Source: an uncultured Solobacterium sp. (GTDB lineage: Bacteria; Bacillota_I; Bacilli_A; Erysipelotrichales; Erysipelotrichaceae). From it: a stretch of 24,123 nt of DNA. Within the stretch, counting starts at the first letter, position 1; every line of letters starts with the position of its first letter. This document shows positions 15,414 through 22,894 of this stretch, piece by piece. Location: positions 1-24,123 of the forward strand of contig URYK01000039.1 in the NCBI GenBank assembly GCA_900552125.1, given 5' to 3'. A program made the position numbers and the translations under genes. The notes under the pieces are model-generated. The model saw only the letters and a program-made list of their open reading frames with translations. It did not search any database and was not told the origin of the DNA.

Positions 15414-16091
15414 GTGAGAAAGTATTCAAAAAGACAGTATGCAGTATTAGGTTTAGGTATTTTTGGTTCTACTGTCGCAAAAACATTAAGTAGTTATAAC
15501 TGTGAAGTAATCGCATTAGATGTTGATGAAAAATGTGTAGACCGTATGGCGGATGTTGTGACGCAAAGCATGCTTTGCGATATTACTGATATTAATCAGC
15601 TAAGAGAAACTGGTGTACAGGATTGTGATATCGCAATCGTATGTATGGGGAATCATTTGGAAGAAAGTGTTATGGCGATTATCAATCTAAAAGAACTTGG
15701 TATTCCATATGTAGTAGCGAAAGCTAAGAATAAACGTTATATGCAGATATTTAAAGAACTTGGTGCTAGTAAAGTTGTACGTCCTGAAAAAGAAATGGGA
15801 GAAATGTTGGCAAAAAGTTTATTAGGAAAAAATATTATTGATCTTGTAGATTTAGATAAAGAATATAGTATTGTAGAAGTACCTGCTCCACCACAGTGGG
15901 TCAACAAATCTTTGATTGAATTAGATTTGAGAAAACGATTTGGAATTAACATTATTGGTATTCGTTCTACTACTGATGACCACATGGATATTAGTCCTGA
16001 TGCGACTTATCGTATTAAGTCTGATGATCATCTAGTAGTAATTGCAGATTGTAAAACATTAGATAAATTCGATGATTTTGATAGATTATAA
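15414..16091 (+). CDS. ktrA: Potassium uptake regulatory subunit KtrA (RCK/TrkA family)
   Basis: This 225-residue cytoplasmic gating-ring protein binds the KtrB pore. The N-terminal RCK (TrkA_N) Rossmann domain has the nucleotide-binding GLGIFG at 13-18, with D36 at the end of the second strand for the ribose. The C-terminal TrkA_C domain (about 135-222), with the KSDDHLVVIAD stretch, is the usual site for c-di-AMP in Firmicutes. The start is GTG 15414, chosen because AAGGAGG lies 8 nt upstream and overlaps the ktrB stop codon region. Together with KtrB it makes a complete ATP/ADP-gated K+ uptake system. A terminator follows directly. Confidence 0.93.
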   Translation: MRKYSKRQYAVLGLGIFGSTVAKTLSSYNCEVIALDVDEKCVDRMADVVTQSMLCDITDINQLRETGVQDCDIAIVCMGNHLEESVMAIINLKELGIPYVVAKAKNKRYMQIFKELGASKVVRPEKEMGEMLAKSLLGKNIIDLVDLDKEYSIVEVPAPPQWVNKSLIELDLRKRFGINIIGIRSTTDDHMDISPDATYRIKSDDHLVVIADCKTLDKFDDFDRL

Positions 16092-16095
16092 AAGG

Positions 16096-16119
16096 TAGAG
16101 GTGTAAGCCTCTATTTTTT
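16096..16119 (+). terminator. Terminator of the ktrBA operon
   Basis: TAGAGG (16096-16101) pairs with CCTCTA (16108-16113) around a 6-nt loop and is followed by T6. It begins 5 nt after the ktrA stop. Confidence 0.8.
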
Positions 16120-16163
16120 ATAATGTTTGAAAAAAGGAATGCAATATAAAGCTTACTTAAATC

Positions 16164-16193
16164 GCATATTATTGACTTGATTTTGCATATACT
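16164..16193 (+). promoter_or_regulatory. Possible SigE-type sporulation promoter of yunB
   Basis: GCATATT (16164-16170), a 15-bp spacer and CATATACT (16186-16193) resemble the Bacillus SigE pattern (ATATT-type -35, CATACAnT-type -10). The start would fall at about 16200, right at the AAGGGG ribosome binding site. In Bacillus, yunB is SigE-controlled, which fits. No good vegetative promoter is seen here. Confidence 0.4.
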
Positions 16194-16214
16194 GTTTCAT
16201 AAGGGGAATGTCTT

Positions 16215-16901
16215 ATGGAAATCATAAAAGATAAAAGATTTCGTAAACAGAAATATATTGCTATACTTGTCATTGTTGTTTTTCTGGTATTTGGATTATT
16301 GTATCGTATGAATACGATGATAGAACCACAGCTACAGGCTGCAGCTAAACAATATACAGGTTCCGCAATCAATCGTATAGTAAAAAAAGTTTTGTCAAAA
16401 CTGGACTATCAAAGTGATAGTTTATATACGCTTTATCGTAATGATAAAGGAGAAATAAGTGATATTCTATATGATTCCTATCAATTGAATCAATTATTGT
16501 ATTCTGCCTTAGATACAATTGAAGTTTCATTACATGCTGCTCAGGATGGTGAAGAAGATCCGTTGGTCAAAGAAGTTTTTTATGATGATGGTATTGTATA
16601 TAAAATCCCAATAGGTTATTTAACAGGAGTATACATGTTTCATGATGCAGGGGTACAGATACCGGTTCGTATGCGCATCTTAAATGAAGTGACAGGTCAA
16701 ATAAAAACGGAGACTAAGCCTTATGGTGTAAATAACACTGTTATGATTATAAATCTTCAGATTCAGGTTCATGCACAAGCTGTTACGTTCTTAGGTGTTG
16801 ATTCTTTTGAAGTAAGTACAGAAATTCCTTTAGCAATCCAATTAGTTCAAGGAAATATTCCTGCCTATATAAACTATCTGCCAAGTGATAATACTGAATG
16901 A
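16215..16901 (+). CDS. yunB: Sporulation protein YunB-like
   Basis: This 228-residue membrane-anchored protein has one N-terminal transmembrane segment (residues about 14-31) after a short basic cytoplasmic stretch. The extracytoplasmic domain matches YunB in layout: an NxIVKKVL-type helix after the membrane anchor, IPIGYLTGVYMF, PVRMRILNEVTGQIKTE, and the GVNNTVMIINLQIQVHAQ stretch. In Bacillus subtilis YunB is a mother-cell protein of unknown biochemical role required for efficient sporulation. The start ATG has AAGGGG 8 nt upstream. It is a single gene between the ktr operon and a regulator gene, unrelated to both. It indicates that the host, or its recent ancestor, forms endospores. Confidence 0.78.
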   Translation: MEIIKDKRFRKQKYIAILVIVVFLVFGLLYRMNTMIEPQLQAAAKQYTGSAINRIVKKVLSKLDYQSDSLYTLYRNDKGEISDILYDSYQLNQLLYSALDTIEVSLHAAQDGEEDPLVKEVFYDDGIVYKIPIGYLTGVYMFHDAGVQIPVRMRILNEVTGQIKTETKPYGVNNTVMIINLQIQVHAQAVTFLGVDSFEVSTEIPLAIQLVQGNIPAYINYLPSDNTE

Positions 16902-16926
16902 GTTTACTATTCTTATCCATCGTGCA

Positions 16927-16960
16927 AATCTTCCTGAAATGAAGTATAATAAGGAAGATT
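16927..16960 (+). promoter_or_regulatory. -10 element flanked by 9-bp inverted repeat, upstream of the HTH-DUF2087 gene
   Basis: TATAAT (16945-16950) lies between AATCTTCCT (16927-16935) and AGGAAGATT (16952-16960), a perfect 9-bp inverted repeat with 16-bp gap. No T-run follows, so it is not a terminator, and the -35 is poor. It may be an autoregulatory operator. Confidence 0.4.
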
Positions 16961-16979
16961 GAAAGAATAGGTGATGATT

Positions 16980-17714
16980 ATGGATATCAAACGTCTTAGT
17001 TTAGAAGAATTAGAGAAAGGCTATCAGGAAACTGAAGATGGCTTTTTATGTATACATTGTGATTATAAAACAAGTAAAAATGAAGTATATGCATATGAAG
17101 ATCATTTTTTTACATCTGAAGCTATGATGAAATTGCATATATTACATGAACATGGCGGAAACTTAAATGCATTACTTGAGCTTCCTAAGAAAGTTAGCGC
17201 AATAACTGAGAATCAGAGAAAACTTATATATCTTTTAAATAAGGGGTTTTCTGATAAAGAAATTGCAAAAGAACTAGGTGTAAAAGAAGCTACTGTGCGT
17301 TATCAGAGATTTATGCTGAAGGAAAAGGAAAATCAATGCAAAGTATTTCTTGCGATTATGGCTAATCTTGGAGTTGACACTAGTACAGATTTTCTAGATA
17401 TTCATGCATCTGCAACACAAGTAGATGAACGTTATATTGCGACTGTAAAAGATCGAGAAAAAGTGATAGATGATTTCTTCTTATCTCTTTCACCGTTGAA
17501 ACTAAAATCATTACCAAGAAAAGAAAAATATAAAATTATCGCATTGCGTATCATCAGTGATGTATTTAGTGAACAAAAAACATATTCTGAAAAAGAAATG
17601 AATGATACTTTAAAGGAAATTTATGAAGATTTTGTTACTTTACGTAGATATTTAATTGAGTATGGATATTTTACTAGAGATGCACACGGACATACGTATA
17701 GAAAGATAGGATAA
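16980..17714 (+). CDS. LuxR-like HTH regulator with C-terminal DUF2087 domain
   Basis: This is a 244-residue protein. The start ATG 16980 is preferred over 16974 and GTG 16971 because AGGTG lies 6 nt upstream. Three parts are visible. An N-terminal region has Cys-x2-Cys (CIHC) and a HILHEHGG cluster that could bind zinc in a C2H2-like way. A middle LuxR/GerE-type helix-turn-helix follows (TENQRKLIYLLNKGFSDKEI, then AKELGVKEATVRYQRFML). The C-terminal DUF2087 domain (from about residue 155) has the signature LRIISDVFSEQKTYSEKEMN and the LRRYLIEYGYFTR end. The target is unknown. The DUF2087 domain also occurs alone in the next gene downstream, so the two proteins may interact or act on the same site; that is inference. 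It ends at a terminator. Confidence 0.82.
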   Translation: MDIKRLSLEELEKGYQETEDGFLCIHCDYKTSKNEVYAYEDHFFTSEAMMKLHILHEHGGNLNALLELPKKVSAITENQRKLIYLLNKGFSDKEIAKELGVKEATVRYQRFMLKEKENQCKVFLAIMANLGVDTSTDFLDIHASATQVDERYIATVKDREKVIDDFFLSLSPLKLKSLPRKEKYKIIALRIISDVFSEQKTYSEKEMNDTLKEIYEDFVTLRRYLIEYGYFTRDAHGHTYRKIG

Positions 17715-17719
17715 TAAGG

Positions 17720-17742
17720 CCATATGTGAATATGGTTTTTTT
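17720..17742 (+). terminator. Terminator of the HTH-DUF2087 gene
   Basis: CCATAT (17720-17725) and ATATGG (17730-17735) pair with a GTGA loop, followed by T7. It starts 5 nt after the stop codon. Confidence 0.8.
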
Positions 17743-17743
17743 A

Positions 17744-17818
17744 TACAACAAATTTTATAAAAATAAAAATATAATACAACAAAATAAACATTTGTTGTAT
17801 TATATTACAACAAATGTT
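17744..17818. repeat. TACAACAAA operator-like repeat array
   Basis: Three direct copies of TACAACAAA start at 17744, 17775 and 17806, exactly 31 bp apart, and one inverted copy lies at 17791-17799. They create two overlapping perfect 13-bp inverted repeats: 17771-17783 with 17791-17803, and 17787-17799 with 17806-17818. The second spans the -35/-10 spacer of the downstream promoter. Confidence 0.75.
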
Positions 17819-17823
17819 ATAAT
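17795..17823 (+). promoter_or_regulatory. Promoter of the DUF2087-MFS operon inside the repeat array
   Basis: TTGTAT (17795-17800), a 17-bp spacer and TATAAT (17818-17823) make a near-consensus promoter. Both elements overlap half-sites of the TACAACAAA palindrome at 17787-17818, as expected for a repressor operator. Confidence 0.7.
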
Positions 17824-17847
17824 TCTATTGAAGAAGGAAGGTATAGC

Positions 17848-18120
17848 ATGAAAGACGATATGATTCTTAAAACTTATTTTGATACAGTGAATCCGCTACA
17901 TTTAAAAACTATTCAAAAAAAAATGACAAATAAAAAAGAAGTGTTACGTATTATTTCTAATATCTTTGAGAAAGATACGGATTATAGTGAACAAGAAGTA
18001 AATGAGATATTGAAGCCGATTTTTGATGATTTTGTATTGTTGCGCAGATATTTAGTTGATTATAAATATTTGAATCGGACAAGGTCTGGATCAATATATA
18101 ATTTAAATGATGAAAGATAA
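17848..18120 (+). CDS. Small stand-alone DUF2087 protein
   Basis: This 90-residue protein consists of little more than a DUF2087 domain: VLRIISNIFEKDTDYSEQEV followed by NEILKPIFDDFVLLRRYLVDYKYLNR, matching the C-terminal domain of the HTH protein encoded just upstream. The domain is common at the C-terminus of Firmicute regulators and on its own; its biochemical role is not established. AAGGAAGG 7 nt before the ATG is a strong ribosome binding site. The last 14 nt overlap the MFS gene, so translation is coupled. As the first gene after an operator-like array it is a candidate for the local regulator or a sensor of the MFS substrate. It contains no separate classical helix-turn-helix that I can recognise. 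Confidence 0.8.
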   Translation: MKDDMILKTYFDTVNPLHLKTIQKKMTNKKEVLRIISNIFEKDTDYSEQEVNEILKPIFDDFVLLRRYLVDYKYLNRTRSGSIYNLNDER

Positions 18121-19306
18121 TTATAATAGTGTTTATCTGATTGTTTCGAGATTTGTGAATCTATTTGGTTCAGGCATTTATAATATATGTATACCATTAT
18201 ATCTTTTAAGTAATACAAATTCTATTGTTGAGACAAGTATCTTTTTTAGCATTATTCAAGTACCTGCAATCGTGTTATTACCTATTTTAGGGGTATGGAT
18301 TGAGAAACGAAATCTTAAATATTGTCTTATTGTTTCTAATGTATTCTCGTTTATTTTGTTTATTTGTTTGGGATTATTTCTGTCAGAGTGTGGTTTTCAT
18401 TATTATATACTTTTATTCTTATCCATTTTAGAAAAACTATGTACTTCATTTTATGATCTGGCATCTCAAAGTATATTTCCAAGATTGGTGTCTCAGAATA
18501 AGATTGAGCGGGTAAATGGCATAAAAAGTGTATTTGACAATCTTGCATATTTAATATCTCCGGCTTTAGGGGCCATTATATATGGAATATGGGGAATTTA
18601 TGCAGCAATCCTTATAAATGTGTTGTCTTATCTTTTTTCAACTTTGTTGACGGTTTTTTTAGCTTATCAATATTTTGATGAGGATTTAATAAAAGAATCT
18701 TTTAAAGAGCGCTTTATGGGTGGTATTCACGTTATATCAGTAAATAAAGATGTTCGTTTATTGTTTGTTCTAATAATGATTTTAAACTTTCTAGTAAGTC
18801 CTACGGAAGAGGTGTTTTCTCCTGGAATCATCAAGACAGTATATCATTTTTCTGATGAATTATATGGCTGGATTGGCTCAGCAGTTAGTGCTGGTATAGT
18901 GGTTGCTAGTATAATGATAGGGGTTATGCGGAAGAGAAAAAACACGGTGAAAACATACTTTTATATTCAGTCTATAATTATGGTTAGTGTAGGCTGTTTA
19001 TCAGCTCTCCTACTGGATAGAAATGCTATGTTGTTTTATTTAATTTATATTCTTTTATCTTTCCTGTCTGGATTCTATTCAACTTTTGTAAATGTCCCTT
19101 TAATATCACAATTCCAGATTTTAGTAGAATCTAACTATCAGGCACGATTTTTTTCTTTGTTGAAATTTTCTTCATATTTGATGATTCCTTTAGGCACTGT
19201 ATTTGCTGGTCAGATGTCGGCATATTTTCGCAGTGACATTGCCTATATGATAAATGGCTTGATAATGATGGTTTTTGTGTTTTTGATATTTAGAAAGATG
19301 GAATAA
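18107..19306 (+). CDS. MFS transporter (drug/macrolide efflux-like)
   Basis: This 399-residue major facilitator protein has about 12 hydrophobic helices. It starts MMKDNYNSVYLIVSRFVNLF; the first ATG (18107) lies inside the upstream gene, and a second ATG follows at once. The loop 2-3 region GVWIEKRNLKYC and the later FSPGIIKTVYHFSDELYG stretch resemble the MFS_3/enterobactin- and macrolide-exporter type (EntS/Mef-like). The N-terminal half includes helix 4-5 ERVNGIKSVFDNLAYLISPALG, typical of this subfamily. There is no independent ribosome binding site, so it relies on coupling to the small DUF2087 gene. The probable role is export of a small molecule, with regulation through the repeat-array promoter. 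The substrate is unknown. Confidence 0.88.
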   Translation: MMKDNYNSVYLIVSRFVNLFGSGIYNICIPLYLLSNTNSIVETSIFFSIIQVPAIVLLPILGVWIEKRNLKYCLIVSNVFSFILFICLGLFLSECGFHYYILLFLSILEKLCTSFYDLASQSIFPRLVSQNKIERVNGIKSVFDNLAYLISPALGAIIYGIWGIYAAILINVLSYLFSTLLTVFLAYQYFDEDLIKESFKERFMGGIHVISVNKDVRLLFVLIMILNFLVSPTEEVFSPGIIKTVYHFSDELYGWIGSAVSAGIVVASIMIGVMRKRKNTVKTYFYIQSIIMVSVGCLSALLLDRNAMLFYLIYILLSFLSGFYSTFVNVPLISQFQILVESNYQARFFSLLKFSSYLMIPLGTVFAGQMSAYFRSDIAYMINGLIMMVFVFLIFRKME

Positions 19307-19343
19307 TAAAAGCAAATGCATTTTCTCTGCATTTGCTTTTATT
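19305..19343. terminator. Bidirectional terminator between MFS and nrdD
   Basis: A perfect 16-bp stem (19305-19320 with 19328-19343, 7-nt loop) with TTTTATT at the end of each arm lies between convergent genes. The MFS stop codon enters the left arm and the nrdD stop codon abuts the right arm. Confidence 0.88.
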
Positions 19344-21713
19344 TTAATTCTGCTGATCAATAAATTTACGAATATTTGATAAATTAGTATAGGTATCGAT
19401 TGTCTGGTTATGACAATTAACCAAAGTTGGAGCTAAGAAAACCTTATATTTTCTTGCTAATTTCATGTTTTCTTCCGCATCAATTAATTTAAATGGAATA
19501 TTTGCTTCCTTTAGCCATTTGATGGCTACCTTGCAGTTAGGACATGTTTTGGTGGTAAAAAGGAAAATACCTTCTTCGTCAGATTGTGGTGCTGGTGTCT
19601 TCTTTTCTGTATGTGGAAGGACATCTTTTCCAGTTAAAACTGAATGTCCGATATCATAAACTTTACGTTCTTTGAATTCCTGTGCTTTGCCAGCATTCCA
19701 GTTTTGTACTGGACGATAGTATCCTGTAATTCGACTCCATACTTCACATACTTTACCACAGGTAGGGCATGTAGCATGTTCTCCTGCTATATAGCCATGA
19801 TCGGGGCAGATGGAATAAGTAGGAGAAAGGGTATAATAAGGCAAACGATAATTTTCTGATATTTTACGAACTAGCGATGCTGCTGCTTTCCAGTTTGGAA
19901 GTTTTTCTCCTAAGAATGCATGGAAGACTGTTCCGGATGTGTATAGTGTCTGAAGTTCATCTTGGATATCTAATGCTTCAAAGATATCTTCCGTAAATCC
20001 AACTGGTAAATGTGAACTGTTTGTATAATAAGGTGTATTTCCATCTTCGGTAGCAGTGATTATGTCAGGATAACGCTCTTTATCGTGTTTTGCTAGACGA
20101 TAAGTTGTAGATTCTGCTGGGGTTGCTTCTAAGTTGTATAAATCACCATATTGTTCCTGATAAATGATTAAACGATCACGCATGTGGTTTAATACTTCTT
20201 TAGCAAATACCTGGGCATCTTTTTGTGTTAGATCCTGACGTAGCCATTTGGCATTTAAACATGCTTCATTCATACCAATCAGACCTAAAGTTGAAAAATG
20301 GCTATCAAAATTACCTAAATAACGTTTTGTGTATGGATATAGACCTTCTTCTAATAATTTTGTGATAATATCTCGTTTGATTTTTAAGGAACGAGCGGCT
20401 ATATCCATTAAATGATCCAATCGTTGATAAAATTCTTCTTTATTGCTTGATAAATAGGCAATTCTAGGAAGATTGATTGTGACAACACCTACAGAACCAG
20501 TGCTTTCTCCACTTCCGAAATAACCTCCGCTTTTTTTACGCAATTCACGTAAATCTAATCGTAAACGGCAGCACATGCTACGTACATCGCTTGGCTCCAT
20601 ATCGGAATTAACATAATTTGAGAAATATGGAGTACCAAATTTAGCTGTCATCTCAAATAATAGACGATTGTTTTCAGTGTCTGACCAATCAAAATCGCGA
20701 GTGATAGAGTAGGTAGGGATAGGGTATTGGAAACCTCTTCCGTTTGCATCCCCTTCGATCATGACTTCAATAAAGGCTTTATTGATCATATCCATTTCTT
20801 TCTTACAATCCTTATATTTAAAATCTACTTCTTTGCCTCCAACGATACAGTTTAATTCTGCTAAATCATTTGGAACGGTCCAATCTAAAGTGATGTTGGA
20901 AAATGGAGCCTGCGTTCCCCAGCGACTAGGAGTATTGACACCGTAGATAAATGATTCAATACATTTTTTTACCTGATCATAAGATAAGTTGTCGACTTTC
21001 ACAAAAGGTGCCAGATAGGTATCAAAGGAAGAAAAGGCCTGAGCACCTGCCCATTCATTCTGCATGATTCCTAAGAAATTTACCATTTGATTACAAAGAC
21101 TTGCTAAATGCTTGGCAGGTTTTGATGTGATTTTACCTGTAACTCCTCCTAATCCTTCCTGAATCAATTGTTTTAAGCTCCAGCCGGCACAATATCCTGT
21201 CAGCATACTTAAATCATGGATATGGAGATCTCCGTTTTTATGGGCGTTACTGATCTCTTCATCATAAATTTCACTTAACCAGTAGTTGGCTGTGATAGCT
21301 CCAGAGTTATTTAAAATCAAACCACCTACAGAGTAAGTGACAGTAGAATTTTCTTTTACACGCCAGTCTGTTGCCTTGACGTAACTGTCCACTAATTCTT
21401 TATAATCTAAAATCGTAGATTTCATATTACGGATTTTTTCTCTTTGTTTACGATATAAGATATACGCTTTTGCCACATCGCCATATCCAGACTGAATTAA
21501 GATTGCTTCTACGCTATCCTGTATATCTTCAACCTGAATGTAGCCGTTCTTTATTTTTGGTTCAAATTCTGATGTGACACGCAATGCAAGCATATCAATT
21601 ACAGTAGGGTGAGATTGACGATTTACTGCTTCAAAAGCCTTTGTAATCGCATTGCTGATTTTAGAGATGTCAAACTCCGCAACTGCTCCATCTCTTTTAA
21701 TTACCTGATACAT
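19344..21713 (-). CDS. nrdD: Class III (anaerobic) ribonucleoside-triphosphate reductase with C-terminal redoxin domain
   Basis: This 789-residue enzyme reduces ribonucleotides to deoxyribonucleotides under anoxia with a glycyl radical. An N-terminal ATP-cone (about 1-95, starting VIKRDGAVAEFD) gives allosteric control. The catalytic barrel holds the C381-C382 pair (SMCCRLRLDL) and the finger-loop-like GSVGVVTINLPR. The C-terminal core has Zn-site cysteines C636, C649, C652 and C656, with H639 where the first CxxC would end, then the glycyl radical site WNAGKAQEF with G675. Beyond the usual end (about residue 700) is a fused glutaredoxin/thioredoxin-like domain of about 77 residues, with FTTKTCPNCKVA (C724-x2-C727) and a later APTLV with the cis-Pro. 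This suggests a redoxin-driven rather than formate-driven NrdD. AAAGGA precedes the ATG. It is the second gene of the operon, 15 nt after the activase. Confidence 0.94.
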   Translation of the reverse strand: MYQVIKRDGAVAEFDISKISNAITKAFEAVNRQSHPTVIDMLALRVTSEFEPKIKNGYIQVEDIQDSVEAILIQSGYGDVAKAYILYRKQREKIRNMKSTILDYKELVDSYVKATDWRVKENSTVTYSVGGLILNNSGAITANYWLSEIYDEEISNAHKNGDLHIHDLSMLTGYCAGWSLKQLIQEGLGGVTGKITSKPAKHLASLCNQMVNFLGIMQNEWAGAQAFSSFDTYLAPFVKVDNLSYDQVKKCIESFIYGVNTPSRWGTQAPFSNITLDWTVPNDLAELNCIVGGKEVDFKYKDCKKEMDMINKAFIEVMIEGDANGRGFQYPIPTYSITRDFDWSDTENNRLLFEMTAKFGTPYFSNYVNSDMEPSDVRSMCCRLRLDLRELRKKSGGYFGSGESTGSVGVVTINLPRIAYLSSNKEEFYQRLDHLMDIAARSLKIKRDIITKLLEEGLYPYTKRYLGNFDSHFSTLGLIGMNEACLNAKWLRQDLTQKDAQVFAKEVLNHMRDRLIIYQEQYGDLYNLEATPAESTTYRLAKHDKERYPDIITATEDGNTPYYTNSSHLPVGFTEDIFEALDIQDELQTLYTSGTVFHAFLGEKLPNWKAAASLVRKISENYRLPYYTLSPTYSICPDHGYIAGEHATCPTCGKVCEVWSRITGYYRPVQNWNAGKAQEFKERKVYDIGHSVLTGKDVLPHTEKKTPAPQSDEEGIFLFTTKTCPNCKVAIKWLKEANIPFKLIDAEENMKLARKYKVFLAPTLVNCHNQTIDTYTNLSNIRKFIDQQN

Positions 21714-21728
21714 ATCATCATTTCCTTT

Positions 21729-22865
21729 CTATATTCCACGAAGTTCCGTATTTGGAATCTTTTTTCGTGCTGTATCTAAAAATGTAAGTAAAGTCTGTTT
21801 ATCGTGAGCATGTAATCCTTTTTGAATGACATTTTCACTATCTGTATAGCTTTGTAGAAACCAGGCTTGTGCACCCGATAGCCATTCTGCTATTTCTTTA
21901 ATATCCTGTTGCGTGTGGAACTCACGAACAATAGTTGTTCTGAACTCATAAGAAATGTGGTTTTCTTTTAAATAAGATATGCTTTCCTGAATTTGTGATA
22001 AATCTAAATTTAGGATACCGGCTGTTTCAGCATATTTTGATGGAGTATTTTTAATATCCATCGCCACATAGTCGATTAGTTTTTTATCAATTAATTCTTT
22101 GAGTTTCGCAGGATTCGTTCCATTTGTATCTAGCTTAATAGGATAACCGATAGATTTGACTTTTTGTAGAAAGATATCTAAATCAGGGTTTAATAGTGGT
22201 TCACCTCCGCTAATACAAATACCATCCAATATACCTTTTCTTTTATTCAAATAAGCTAGAATATCTTCTTCCTGAAGTTCTGGAATATTTTCAGGCAGGA
22301 ATACAAGGTCTCTATTATGACAAAATGGACAGCGGAAATTACATCCTCCTGTAAAAATGGTTGCCGCAACTTTTTGAGGATAATCTAGTAGCGAAACCTT
22401 TTGTATTCCATAAAACTTAGTTTTGGTTTCTTCTAATTGTTCATATTCTCTTGCTCGTTGTGTTAGTTTATGAAATGTTTTCTCAAACTGTTTGAGTTCA
22501 TCGTTATCTATCCCATCAGTTAGTTTCTCCCACCACTGTTGCCGAATGATATATAAATCACGAATGATGTTTTTAGCTTGATCGGTTGTATATAACATTC
22601 GAATGCGTTTGTCGTTAGGGCTGCACATACTATTTACATAGCCTAATTCTTCTAGACGACGAATGCTTTTTGTGATTGTTCCTTTGTCAAAACATCCTAA
22701 TTTTGCTAACTGCTGCATGTTTATTCCTTCATTTTCATAAATAAGTATTAAAAATAAAAGATGTCCTGCATTAATATCATAATTAATTAGATTTTTATCA
22801 TAATATTTCTGCCCACAGCGATACAACAAGGAAGTGTTAAGATACATAGAATTGTTTTTATCCAT
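21729..22865 (-). CDS. nrdG: Fusion of MarR-type winged-helix domain and anaerobic RNR-activating radical SAM protein
   Basis: This is a 378-residue two-part protein. Residues 1-145 read as a MarR-family regulator: a dimerisation helix at the start, HLLFLILIYENEGINMQQLA, the recognition region FDKGTITKSIRRLEELGYV, and the wing SPNDKRIRMLYTT with its basic tip. Long helices to about 145 follow. Residues 150-378 are an NrdG-type activase with the [4Fe-4S]/SAM cysteines C175-x3-C179-x2-C182 (GGCNFRCPFCHN), GGEPLL at 220-225, and the DTNGT and VAMDIKN motifs. The second part alone has the usual NrdG2 length, so the first is an added domain. No stop or frameshift separates them. AGGAGG lies before the ATG. 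It is the first gene of the operon with nrdD, and the promoter has a MarR-like palindrome. The activase would install the glycyl radical in NrdD. Confidence 0.92.
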   Translation of the reverse strand: MDKNNSMYLNTSLLYRCGQKYYDKNLINYDINAGHLLFLILIYENEGINMQQLAKLGCFDKGTITKSIRRLEELGYVNSMCSPNDKRIRMLYTTDQAKNIIRDLYIIRQQWWEKLTDGIDNDELKQFEKTFHKLTQRAREYEQLEETKTKFYGIQKVSLLDYPQKVAATIFTGGCNFRCPFCHNRDLVFLPENIPELQEEDILAYLNKRKGILDGICISGGEPLLNPDLDIFLQKVKSIGYPIKLDTNGTNPAKLKELIDKKLIDYVAMDIKNTPSKYAETAGILNLDLSQIQESISYLKENHISYEFRTTIVREFHTQQDIKEIAEWLSGAQAWFLQSYTDSENVIQKGLHAHDKQTLLTFLDTARKKIPNTELRGI

Positions 22866-22894
22866 AATTTCCTCCTGAATTAGTGCTTACTTGT

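Noticed and set aside
17744..17823. CRISPR-like array
   Set aside because: The 9-bp repeats at 31-bp period are too short, one copy is inverted, and a promoter lies inside; it fits an operator array.
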